Assembly (NCBI GenBank): GCA_030062745.1
Contig: CP099840.1
Span: 682,001 to 746,000, forward strand
Length of the DNA: 64,000 bases
Reading direction: 5' to 3'
Source: Capitulum mitella
Lineage: Eukaryota; Arthropoda; Thecostraca; Pollicipedomorpha; Pollicipedidae
The notes under the pieces were generated by a model. The model searched no databases and was not told the origin of the DNA. It was given only the letters and a program-made list of their open reading frames with translations. The position numbers and the translations under genes are program-made. Of the stretch, positions 47,042 to 58,789 are shown one piece after another (position 1 is the first letter of the stretch; every line of letters begins with the position of its first letter).

Positions 47042-49808
47042 GGGGTCATAAGGTCACTGTTGGTACCCTAATGTTCACTTACTGAAAAAGGTATTATTAA
47101 ACTTGTATGAGACCATGATGTTGCCAAAAGGACTCACTATATTCTCAGTACATGTTACAAAACACTGCTGGCACAGAACCAAATAAGATGCACCAATTAT
47201 AATGAAATCAGCTGCATACCAATTTAAAAATCCACCAAGGTTTCCTTCCATGGGTTGCATTTCATTCAACATGTCTCATTACAAAAAACTGCACCAAGTT
47301 AATGAGTTAATGCATTACACTCAAACATCATTATCTTTCTTGCAATGTAACTAAACCTGGTCCTGTTTTGAATAAAGATAAAGCTCCATTCCAACCATTA
47401 TATAACAAAAAGGCATAATAAGAACAGTCATACTCTGGGTACATATATGAATAAAATCATCTGCCAGCAACATAAGCATGGAATGCAGTATACATGTCAT
47501 CATAATGCATGTAATAACTCATGTTAAATCTAAGGAAGTCTGAGTTGAGTTTAATTTTACAAAGAAAACAGAACTGCATAACACATAAGCAAAATATCAC
47601 AATTCCTTATAGGAATATATTTTTATATATATTTTATCTGGTTTACCTTATCACCATATCTCCATATATCATGTAATCCTTTTCTCAATAACCTTAACAA
47701 CAAACATATGATGTGTGGTCATACTAATGGGTGCTGCATATGTCACTTAAATGCAGGAAGAATATTATCCAGCACCATTTTGTTTTGCAACTGAGAATGT
47801 AAACATTGCTCCATTTTTGGAAACACTTCAGCAGCAGCATCAACCTATATTCTGCAAAACAAGCTTGGCTTTAACCCTACTCCCAGCAGGGAGATGGGCA
47901 GAATTGGCCTCCCTGGAATTTTTTCTTTCCAGTCCCAGGTTTTTTGGTGCAGCTTCTTGAAACCTGACAACTTTTCCCCACCTATTCTTCTTGAGTATTG
48001 TCCCAAATATTTTCTGGAAGGGTGGGGCAGAATTGGCCACCTGGGACTTTTTGCTTGCCAATCCCAGTTTTTTTTTTGGCACAGCTTCATGAAACTTTGC
48101 CATCTTTCCTACCTATTTTTTTATGTACTGTCCAAAAACTTCCTTCCTTTATTTTCCTCAGGGGAAGAGCCATGCTACATTTTGAAAGGCATCTTAGGTC
48201 ACTTTTGGCCCTAATGAAGGTAAAAGAAAAATGGATACCAAAATGTCTTTTTTTAAGATAGAACTAAAGACTTTATATGGGTGTATAGGAAAATAGCTGG
48301 GCAAGCACACAAGCATAATGCTGTTAATCTCTGGCCAGTTCATAGGGCCAGGTCAAGGCCAATGTTCAAAAATTGGACTTGTGTTAATAATAATTTTGGC
48401 ACAAATTTTCCAAATGCAAAACGCAGAATACATGATTTAGAAGAGTGACCTCTTCTTGTATACTGAGTTTCAGGCTGATAACAGGTTGGGTCAAGGAGCT
48501 ATGACATGAAATCTAAGTGCATTTTAGAAAAAGAGTCAACTAAAATGACTAGTTAATGTTTTGAAATGATATAAAATGCACTCAAAGCCATTTCAAGCAC
48601 TATGAGGACACTGGAGACCAATTTACATCAAAGGCCATAAGCTGACCTGATGAACATGTTCCATTTTTTTTATTTCCCCTATATTGCATGTCCCTAGCAC
48701 CACCATTGTACAAACAATATGGTGCAATTTGTGCTTCTTCAGGATAATATCACAAGACAAAGCTAAAATATGTTCAAACCTTTATTCATTTTTTGAAAAA
48801 ACAGGTCTCCCATTTTTCAAACCCTGTCAATTCATATGGCATAAGTTAATGGTAAAAGCCTCATTCATAACTTTTCAATTCATACCAACTGCATCAAAAC
48901 CAGTCCAAACATAACAGTGTTATAACAAGTCCAAAAATATTCTCATTTTGACTTTTGCCCCTTTCCCTTGTATCCATCCCTGTCAAGATCATCATGGCAA
49001 AGCAATTGCCATTTGCTAAGATGAAATCACACCTGTAGTTCCCAACATCTTAGCCCCCTTCTAGGGAATTGGCTATGCTATCTAGCCCTCCAGGAATAGG
49101 GTTAAGCAAGCCAATACCACCATTTATCACTTCAATACATATTGAGCAGAACTTAAACATTCCATCTGAGACAATAAAACAACAGAAACAACTAATACTT
49201 CCCCATGGAATTGGGTATGAAAAAGCATTTCACACTGCTGGGATGTTGCAAATCACAGGAGTGTAACATGGAAAAGGAGCAATGCATCAGATGCAGCTTA
49301 CTTAGAAATTCAGTCTGACCACTTTTATGTACTGCAGCCATCTCAAAAGATAATCAGTTTACAAAAATGCCCATCAATACTTGTTTAATTGGGGGCAGAA
49401 CACTTTGTAAGTGGTGTAATAATGGGTAAAAAAATCATGATGCTACCTATTTACCTGTCCATTTACTTACATCCATCTGTTATATCTATTATATGCATCC
49501 CCAGAAAAACAGGTGTATGAATATATATACACACATACACATAACCATAAAAAGGCACTTCCCAAGTGTGCCTTTTGCATGCAATTAAGTGCCAGACATG
49601 CACAAATGCACATTATCACTGCATATCATTTAGAATTGTATTAAATTCAGCTCGAAGAGGAAGGCATGTGACATGGCTACAGTCAGACTGCACAGAGGAG
49701 GCAGCTACACTGCAACCATAGCACATGATACCCAATTCAAAAGTGATGCTACCTTGAAAGCAAAGAATACCATGCTAAGCATTACCAATGCACAACCTTA
49801 AGGGGATT
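47042..49808. other. CpG desert, AT-rich, no gene
   Basis: Only two CpG dinucleotides were found in about 2.77 kb (near 48422 and 49653), while both flanks are CpG-rich. TG and CA are common, as expected from decay of methylated CpG. It contains a CpG-decayed piggyBac-like MITE (47875-49101). No exon or RNA gene was seen. Confidence 0.85.
47875..49101 (+). mobile_element. piggyBac-like MITE copy A (CpG-decayed), 1,227 bp
   Basis: TTAA lies on both sides (47871-47874 and 49102-49105). The left end reads CCCTACTCCCAGCAGGG and the right end CCAGGAATAGGG, inverted to each other apart from a few changes. The body aligns by eye with the reverse complement of copy C (59399-60608) over most of its length. 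Differences at former CpGs are largely TG or CA. There is no transposase ORF. Confidence 0.85.
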
Positions 49809-52381
49809 CCGCATCGCGAAATATGAGCAATGGTTGCACTATTTCAGTTATCTGCTTGGTCTTGTGTATAATACCATAATATGTTCGTGCATGAAGGCCG
49901 GAAACATCACAAACGAAAAGCAGGCCGGTGCTTTGAAAACACTAGATATCACGCAGTCCGACACGACGCGAAGCAATCGACTCACCAGGGAATGGAGCTC
50001 AACTTTCCCACGAACGATGAATGCTATTTCACCTTAATTTTACATGAAAATGCGGGGAAAAACGACACCGGCGGGTTGCGCCACTTGCTTTGAACTACGC
50101 GAGCATGGTACAAACCTTGGCGCAAACCAAGGTTCGTAGCAGAAGTGGATCGAGGAATGTAAACAAAAACAAAACGGAAGAGGTAGTCAAATACGTATTA
50201 GAGAAAAGTAAGCCTGATTTGAAAAAAGCTTCAACAATGTAAGCGGAATGAATTCAATATGAGCACTTTTGAATAATGATAATTCTTAAGTATATAAAAG
50301 AACGTAAAATTTCATTGTATTTAGCTTTAATCATAAGGGCGGTTTATAGTGAAATAATTTCGTCTTGCAGCTGGCTTGATCCAATCGAGACACCGCCAGT
50401 GACTCCACCAGACGCCACCTATATGATATAAATACCAATTTGCTTTTAACTCTTCTAACAGATGTCGCTAATATACAAGGCTTGCCGTAAAGCCGAGCGT
50501 GCGTGTAAAGTCGTGACAAAAAAAAACTTGGGTGGAACAATACGGTCGTGCGTAAGAGGGACGGTGACTCTCGGAGATCTGCCAGGCCCGGTGAATTTTT
50601 TTTCGGAGGGGGGAAGGGTACGAAGCAGGCCCGCAAGGGCAGGTGTTCAGAGTGCGAACGAACAGAGAATAGGGGAGGAAAGGAGCGGAGATGACATTCT
50701 GCGGCTTGCTGTTCGCTTCGGAGGCACTTTGCAGGCATCTCAGATATCAAGGCATTGTTTCAGACGTGTCGGTGACGAGCTATGCTCTCGGCCGTTGCGG
50801 CGGCCGGCAAGGCGTAGTCCTATAGATCTCGATGATCTAAGGATGAAACCCTAGCAGGTGCTCTGCAGATGCGCCATGAGAGCTGAACGTCGCAGTGGCA
50901 GCGTTATGCATTCTGCGACAGTTAATTAAAATTTATTGAAATTAAAGGAACAAATAAGAATGAGGGAAGTGCCCCCTTCAACCTCCGCTTTGTGTAATGT
51001 TTTCAAATCATAAGGGAAAGGTATCATGTCGATTTTTTTCCGAAACCAAATTTCATTTTCAGTACTTCGTTCTGCATGGTGCCACGCGATAAACAAGAAA
51101 CCATGTCCAAGAAAACGGACAAAGCCTCAGACCGGCGTACATTTATCGCATCTGGAAAATGTGAAGGGGTACTTCCAGTCGATAACAGAACAGGACGTGC
51201 ACTCGTTTGGCAGAAGAGTGAAGGGTGCTATCTGTTGCAGCCTTTCCCGCGCACCCAAATCACATTGAGCCATAAAGATTTCTCTATGACTGGTTCATAT
51301 TCATGTTCATGGACGTGAGCGTTCGGCTTCGTGGAGTCGATGCATCAGCACCTGTGAATTATGAAGCAAAATTTTTAGTTTGTAGACGTGATTAACAGCT
51401 AAACCACAGGTCGCGTTGGCTCTGCAAAGCTGTGGTCGGCTGTGCGGCATTCAGGCCAGACTGCGATCAGTGGTTGCCTTTTCCCGCCAGGCCCGTGAAA
51501 TCTTGTGTGGAGAACCAATTTAACGGGTTGGATCCGGTTTAACAGAGTAGGTCGCCGGTCAAAATCAGACAACAAGGGAAGTATCGAATGGTACCGTTAC
51601 TATAATGAGACAATCGACATCCGAGATCTGACCATCTCGTCCCGTTTGAAGACACCCATTTTTTTATCCTTACCTGTATCTGGAAAAGTTATGTAAAGCC
51701 AGAAGCAGTTGCCATCGTTGGTAAAATGAGTAGGCGATTAATAACACGTTTTCGAGGAGCTTTGATGGAATAGAGGGATGCACGTACATCACCATCTTGA
51801 CGAAGAGATTAGCATTGCCTCTATGCTGTTGCATAGAAAAAACCTGAAAATGATGTTTGCATCCCCATAAATGTCGGGAAAATTCCATCCCCTGATAACA
51901 TGCAAATAAAATGTTGGCACCCCGGTGAAATTTGGGTAAAGGATGGTTAGCCTGGATAGAAATCTTGAGGACTGGATGTCTAGATCCCACTTTTAAGAGA
52001 ATTTTGCGTGAGATTCGTGACAGTGACAGGAATGAAACGACCCGACATCCTTTACAGTCACCATCCCTCCCAAAAGTTTCCGGAGGCCTCCTGCCATGAT
52101 GGAGAATAATCCTTTGTTGCTGAGGTACAGTCTACGCACCTACCGGTGTGACCACCTGCCACACGACGCAGCGTCGCCTGCAGCCGCAGGCACTAACCAC
52201 CGCTCTGTGACCAGCCCGACCCTGCCACGTGGTTGGCTGTCACAGGGCGGGTACCAGGGCCGCAGTGAATTCCCGACTGGCCGCTACAGTTCCGTGTGAT
52301 GCGACTTTTTATGTTCGATTCGGAGAGGGACACCAGTGTGCCTGGACTCTCCTGGCAGCACACTGATCCAGGAGATGCCTG
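49106..52381. other. Non-coding, no gene seen
   Basis: CpG frequency returns to normal at about 49,810. The largest open frame (50462-50854, +) has no splice support, domain or coding-like composition. Nothing else is recognised. Confidence 0.5.
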
Positions 52382-55068
52382 CCTTTCTGGTGGGTACCAG
52401 GGTAAAATAGCGAGTGCAGAAATGGCGAATGCCTCTTTGGCGAACGCTTGATGGCGAACGCTAAACGGCGACATTTAAAAATGGCGACATGCTAATATGA
52501 CGAACGGCCAAATGGCAACATGTCAAGATGACGACATGCCAAAATGGCGAACGGCTAAATGGCGCATGGCCAAATGGCACCGTGTCAAAAAGGCGTTATG
52601 CCATAATGGCGAACGGCTAAATGGCGCATAGTCAAATGGCGACGTGTAAAAGAGGTGGCGTACCAAAATGGCGAACGGCTAAGTGGCGAACGGCTGAATG
52701 ACACAGTGTAAAAAGTCAGCATGTGAAAATGCTGAACATATATACGACGAAGCGGTCGATAAATGTGTAAATGGACACGGCTTTCCTTTGCCAAGGCAGC
52801 CCTCTATTAAGCTGCCAGCTGGCCGCTGTATGACAATGAGCCTCCTCCGGGACTCGAACTTGGTGCCACGGAACCCAGCTCATTGATCTTATCCGCAGGG
52901 CATGAGGTGGTTAGTTTGAAGTTGCTTACAACGTCCTACATCTGTTATCTCAGCATCTAGCGATGCGGTCAGGAACAAAATCGAACAGTAATCGATAGCC
53001 CTCGTCACTTTCCACCCCCCTCTCCCAAAAGAACATCGCGGATGTTGGCCTGTGTCACGTGACAGATTCGTAACGAGGCATGGAAGAGCCCTCAGCATTG
53101 TCCATCCGCCCTCACCCCTCTCGCTCTTGCCCGACACGCCAGGGGACCACGGAGCTGGGGTACTCTATCCAGTCCGGGCTGTCGCTACTGCTTCAGTGGA
53201 TCCTTAAGCATTGTCAGTACCTACTAACAGCCCACTCGGGTTTTTTGCGACGAAGACCGTCCGTCAGTGAGTTGCACCATTGGACGATGGTTTTAAGGTA
53301 CAGACAACAAGGCCTGCTTGACATTAATCTGAGCCCAAGCCCATCTAGGGAAGCCATTCGGGTACAATTTATACCAAGAAATGTCGCCATTTTGTCTTTC
53401 GCATTTGCCTGTTCACGATTTTAGCATGTCACCTTTTCACATGTTATCATTTTGCCGTTTTCCATTTAACCATTCTTCATCTTCTCCGCCATCTTGGCAT
53501 GTCGTTTTTTTACGTGTCGTCATTTTGTCGTTCGCCATTTTGGCATGCTGTCGTTTTGCTTGTCGCCATTTGGTCGTTCGCCATTTGGCCATTCGCCACT
53601 TTGATGTGTCGCCATTTTAACCCGTCCCGGACTGGGGGGCCGTTGACTGCCCCCCCTGAGGTTTTTCTGAGATTGCGAGAGAGCCAACAAACACAGAGTC
53701 ATGAAATTTTGTGTACCTTTTGCGTCATTAATTTTACATCTCGTGTCAAAATTTTGACCTCAGGTCAGGTCAGGTGCCTGACCTAGGTCAGGTCAAACAG
53801 ACCTATGTCCAAAAAAGTTTAGCGCCCTCTAACTTTTTCGCAAAACAAGACATCTCTATGATACTTTCAGGGATTAGTGGACGTGATAGATGCAACAAAT
53901 CTGCTATCTCAGATTTTTCGGAATTTTCTGGGTCATTGACCTAACGTCAAGCCAATTTTTAAGACATGTCACCGTTTTTTCGGAAACTGACGGAATATTT
54001 CACAACATTTTTAGTGTGGAGTGAAGCAGACATCTAGTTACCGTCATTGGGCAAAGTATCAATGACTGCCATCCATTGACCTGAGGTCAGGTCACAAATA
54101 ACTGCGTGAGCCAAAATGTACCACCGTCAAAATCGACGATAAATTACTCAGAATGGGTAGAAAATGGCAGAACTAGCTTCCACAGACGTAAATAATACCA
54201 GGAACCTCAGAAATTTTGAAAAGGTAGCATATTTTGGAAATGAGCAGGCTGTCGCGAATAAAACTCCGCCAATTGTGTAGATTGGTAACTAATGAATTTT
54301 TCCAACATTTAAACATGAAAAACCATCACAAGAACCTCTAAGAGCAATAAAATATACATAGATCGTCTTTTTCGCGGAAATAAAGGAACGCTAAAATTAG
54401 TCTCCGTCAATTTGGTACCGCATACGGCAGCAGCGCTCGCCTTGCAGTTGCCGCGAGAAATGCCGTGTCTTTAACTCAACGTTTCGGCGCATATATTGAA
54501 CAAATCTGGGAAATTAGACGCGTATCGGCATCCACGGACCTTTACTTGTGCGCTGGTGCCTTTACCTAAACGTTTTTAGTCACAGTCCTTGAGATTCAGG
54601 CCTTTTCTCGGTCTCATGCAGTCGGCTATGAGAAAACATATATATAGGGCGTAAATTACTTACATATTATCTAAAACTAAAAATGAGACCAGTTTCGAGC
54701 TCTACTGGTCACAAGCTTTCCAACGGTATGCTTATTTTTATCGTGCGACCAACCGTTCGTGAGTTAGAGGGGGCGGTCAACTGCCCCCCCCCCAGTCGCC
54801 GATGTTCGAAACGGACCGACGGTCGTGCGCGGGTTAACATGTCACCATTTCGCCGTTCGCCGTTTCGCCAGTCGCCATTTTCACGTGTCGCCATCTTCAA
54901 GCGTCGCCATTTTTGCATGTCGCCATTTTGCCGTTCGCCACTTGGCCAGTCGCCATTTTAACGTGCCGCCTTTTTCCATGTTGCCATTCAGCATTCGCCA
55001 TCTGGCAATGCCAAAAAGGCATTCGCCATTTTTACATTTTGTCATTTTGTCCGGACACCTTTCTGGTG
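52382..55068. mobile_element. Foldback-type element with subrepeat arms
   Basis: The left arm (about 52419-52760) is a chain of 15-16-bp units such as ATGGCGAACGGCTAA and ATGGCGACATGTCAA. The right arm (53381-53616, continued at 54838-55043) is the same chain in inverse orientation (CGCCATTTTG, CGTTCGCCATT). A middle of about 620 bp separates them. The outer ends share AAATGGCGAATGCC plus TTTGGC in inverted order, and the perfect 11-bp direct repeat CCTTTCTGGTG (52382-52392, 55058-55068) brackets the whole as a possible target-site duplication. This resembles FB/Galileo elements. A MITE is inserted in the right arm. Confidence 0.7.
53621..54833. mobile_element. piggyBac-like MITE copy B, 1,213 bp, nested
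   Basis: TTAA flanks both ends (53617-53620 and 54834-54837); the element starts CCCGTCCCGG and ends GCGCGGG. Subterminal ACTGGGGGG and TTGACTGCCCCC blocks occur inverted at both ends. It splits the right arm of the foldback element, so it arrived later. The body is non-coding and holds clustered AGGTCA sites (53756-53803, about 54080-54095). It belongs to a different subfamily from copies A and C. Confidence 0.8.
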
Positions 55069-58000
55069 ACCCGATGGACGAAGATACAACATCTTTGAAT
55101 CGATGACATACATTTCAGTGACGGTTTCTGTACTCGGCTGAGCCCGCCTCCGGCAGGTCACGTGTTTAGTTTAGCCACGGGCGAGGTCTCTACGACATGT
55201 CTTGGCAGCTGAATAAGCCTGGATGTAGGTACGGCGCAACATGGAAATGAGACAGTCATATGCAGAGAAGCGAAAAATGCTGCATTGTGTCTTAAACGGA
55301 GAAAAATCGCCGGACTTATACGATACAAAATAAACATGGATGAATGTCCGTGCTCTAGAACAAACGGCTGAAAGATTGTGATGTAGTCCGGCCGCGCCCC
55401 GCTGTAGATAAAATGTCATGCGTCGCACGCCAAATAGACCGCCTCGCTTTTGTCGGTATCAGTTTATAACTGCTCTTACTTGCTCACCTTTAATCAGACG
55501 TGCGACCTTATTTTCACCTGGGAACCACAACAGCTCAGATAAAAACCAGGGTCTCGATGGACAGTTGGCATTGATATCTCAGCCATTTCGTCCTTCAGGA
55601 TCGTATGTGGAAAGAAGCACTGGCGGATCCAGGGAGGGTTCAGCGGGACTGTGTCCCCACCTTGCGTTGGAAAACCGGGATCGACATGTTTTTCGTCCCT
55701 CTCCCTTCCCCCGAATTTAACAGCCAACAGTACATGGAAGTGTATTTTCAGAGCAAAAAATGGCGTGTGTATGTAAACGCGATTTTTCAAGCATAATGAA
55801 ACAATGGCAAATCCGAGGAGAAATATGTAGGCATTCATGAGGAGGTCAGGATACACGAATGGAGACCTGGCCCTCTCCTTCCTTGCTTTATAGTCTGAAT
55901 CCTCCGGACACAGGAGTGAGAACTCTAAAAAGGCTACCACGACGCACAGATCCAGGATTTGAGAAGGGGTACACGTTTAGTTATCAGGAAAAGCGGAACT
56001 TTTCCACACAAAAACTGGGGACGAGGAAGCCATTTTTGAGCCCACCTTGCATGTCTCTCGTGAGGAACAATGCTATTTTTGGTCATTAAGCGCACGTCCG
56101 ACGACGTCTTGGGGATGATCTTCGCCAAGGTCGCCCGGAACAGGTAGGGTCTTCTGCCAAGCTTTGCACGCAGTCCAGGCGGCAGCAGCTGAGGGACGTC
56201 TGGTTCTGTGTCACGAAGCCGCGCGGTGAAACGCTGCCGTGATGGAGGATGAGCTATTGTAAGTTGACGTGAGAAGTTATGCACCTAAACGTAATTAACT
56301 AGGGTTTTGCGTTCCAAACATTCCGACTTTCCCCAGCTCTGCCGTTGCCTCACAACTTTCCGGATAACGCTGGGCTTGTGCTTCTGTTCACTATCAGGGA
56401 ACGGATGAAGCGTGTCTGCCGTCGCTAGCGTCATTCTGTCGCCAGCGTCAGGTGTTAACGCTGTCCAATAACGCGGCATCCTGACGTTTCTCGACGTCAC
56501 GTTTCTGACGTACACTGCCGCGGCCGCCGCCATGGCCGGGTATCGATCCCCAGCCTCACGGCCGGCTGGCTCCGATGGCGCCCGACACGACAGCCGTCAG
56601 CGGGGGGAGGCACACAAGCGCCGAGTCCCGACGCCAAACCCCACCGCGACCTTGAGTGGCGCCGAAAAAAATCGACGTCCTGCCGATACGGCTGGGATGA
56701 TGGTCCGCGCCAGAAGCGCAGCCAGGCTCACATGGAGGGGAGGAGGTGTCGTTTTTGTCAGTCCATGATGAATTCAACAGTCGTGGGAGTTGCGCGGGCA
56801 TTAGCAGTTAGTTTTGACAAGGGAAAATGCTAATTCGACACGAATCAAACTCAGCCAACGGCAGTAACGATCGCAACACCAGAGTGCTTCATTTTGTTCA
56901 CTGTTACCTTAAACGATAGCCCAGGGAGCACCGTGAAACTTCACGTCTGACAGATGTTCAGGTGGTGGTAGCAGAGGAGATACGTCCTGGAATACTTTTC
57001 TGCCATCAGTTTTTTGCTCCTATCCCATCACTCTGGCCAAAATTTTGTCAATTTCTCTATCTTTTGAACAATGGGGTTTTAAAACGGCATCACACGTGAT
57101 GCTTATAATTTGACTCAGACGACCACGGTGATGACATTTTCCCAGCTCTAGTCGTCAAAATCGTGAAAATCTTTTAAAAGGCGTGCACACCAAAAAAGAA
57201 ATACCAAAGCCGCATGCCCTGTCATGATGCGTCTTCGCTGCCTTGGCGTCGGAATGTGACCTCATCGGTGACAGTGCGAATTACGTAACGGGGCCTCCGA
57301 GCCAGAACCAGCCGCCTTGGCATTCCACAACTCACAGTCGCAGATTTGCGAGTCGCCAGTGCCAACGCACACCCGAAAACCGGGCCAACCAGGCAATTCC
57401 CAGCGCGCCAAGACGCCAGGGACGCTGGCCCGGGATGAAACAGCAATGACTGGGCACAGTTCATTCCCTCCATTCTGCGCTGACCGGCTTGGGACTGAAG
57501 CGACCGACAGGAGCCTGTCATGAATTTGAAAAAAAATGGTTCATGGCCCGTCGTGAATGCACATTCGGAATGGGAAATCAATGTTTCTCCTACGCTGCTC
57601 GCTGCACGACGAAACGCGATCCAGACGTTTGGTTTTATGTCCATGTAATGTCCCCGATGAACATGGAACGTGCGCAGAACTTCTGTTGTGATCTGGCAAT
57701 GTTTTAACATAAGCTACTATAAATTCCAGACTTGTGAACAAAACCGCTCACTAGCAATTGCAAAAAGGCATCTGGGTCTTCGTCGTTTCTGATGGTTAGA
57801 GGGTTATTTGCCATTTTTCATGAAGCATTTCTCACAGACGCAGTACCCGACTGGTGTTAATATTCCGCGCGGAACTGGGAAAGTATGCTAGGACGTCCTC
57901 TGAAAATTCCCTCGCAATTCAATCTTGTTTTCGATGTATACTCGTAGAAATTCAGCATGTCCTTCGAGACCGCCCGGAGGTAGGCGTGTTAACCCGCGCG

Positions 58001-58789
58001 GTCCCCGGTCACGCACATGTTGACGAAGTCCAGCGGAAAACGCCCCACCAAGCTGTATCTCGAACGGTTGGGGCGACTAAAAAAAAAACGAACTCCAAAC
58101 AATAACTCTACCTACGACACCACATTTCCTGCATGGTAGTCCAATATAATTGTGCCAGAGTAGTGAGCAGCGTACACAAGTCACATACGAGTATGTGCTA
58201 AACCGCGTGTTTTAGCTTTAGCGTAGCATATCACAGGTAGGCTCTGCCTGTGCGACTGGTGTAATTTAGGAGCCAATCTGCCGTAAGATGAGTTTTTGGA
58301 GAACCCGCTGGATGGAGGTGTACAGTATTGTTGGAGATATTTTTGGTGGTTGTTCGCCTGCATGGCGTACAGTGTGGATCGTGAAGAGCCGGGAAGGGTT
58401 TGCAGATGTTTTCGCCATGGGCCGTCTTCAGTGCTTTCAGAGCTTTCGGTACCTCTCGAAATGCACCGAAGACTGAAGGGGCACTTACGAGGGCCCTCGG
58501 ACGAAACTCATGCAAATTCCACCGGCGCTTCTGAGAGCCACAAACCACATTATACGGCATACAGGCCAACAACCATCGAGAAAACCAATCTGCCATGTTT
58601 AGTTCCACAACCCAAAAAGTGAATAACACTAATGTCTTTGGCATCAAAGGTCAAGATCAAATGGGCTCAAATAATAGCGCGTCATACTTCAGGAAGTACT
58701 TGTCCGATTACGATAATTCAAAAATCAAACGGTGCTGTGTGGCCAAGTGAACTTGTTGCATTAACATCGCACGGATGGCCTGCCATATG
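55069..58789. other. Non-coding, repeat debris, no gene seen
   Basis: Short frames are present but none has a domain, splice support or consistent codon use. Motifs such as GATCCAGG near 55,625 and 55,948 look like fragments of dispersed repeats. Confidence 0.45.

Noticed and set aside
50462-50854. 130-residue plus-strand frame
   Set aside because: No domain, no splice context and composition like the surrounding non-coding DNA.
52831-52910. tRNA or tRNA-derived SINE on the minus strand (GTTCGAGTCCCGG B-box-like)
   Set aside because: The T stem pairs poorly and no acceptor stem or anticodon arm can be drawn; at most a worn SINE fragment.
57222-57710. 162-residue minus-strand frame
   Set aside because: No recognisable family or splice support; residue composition looks random.
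58231-58647. 138-residue minus-strand frame
   Set aside because: Possibly repeat debris; no motif or neighbouring exon to support a gene.
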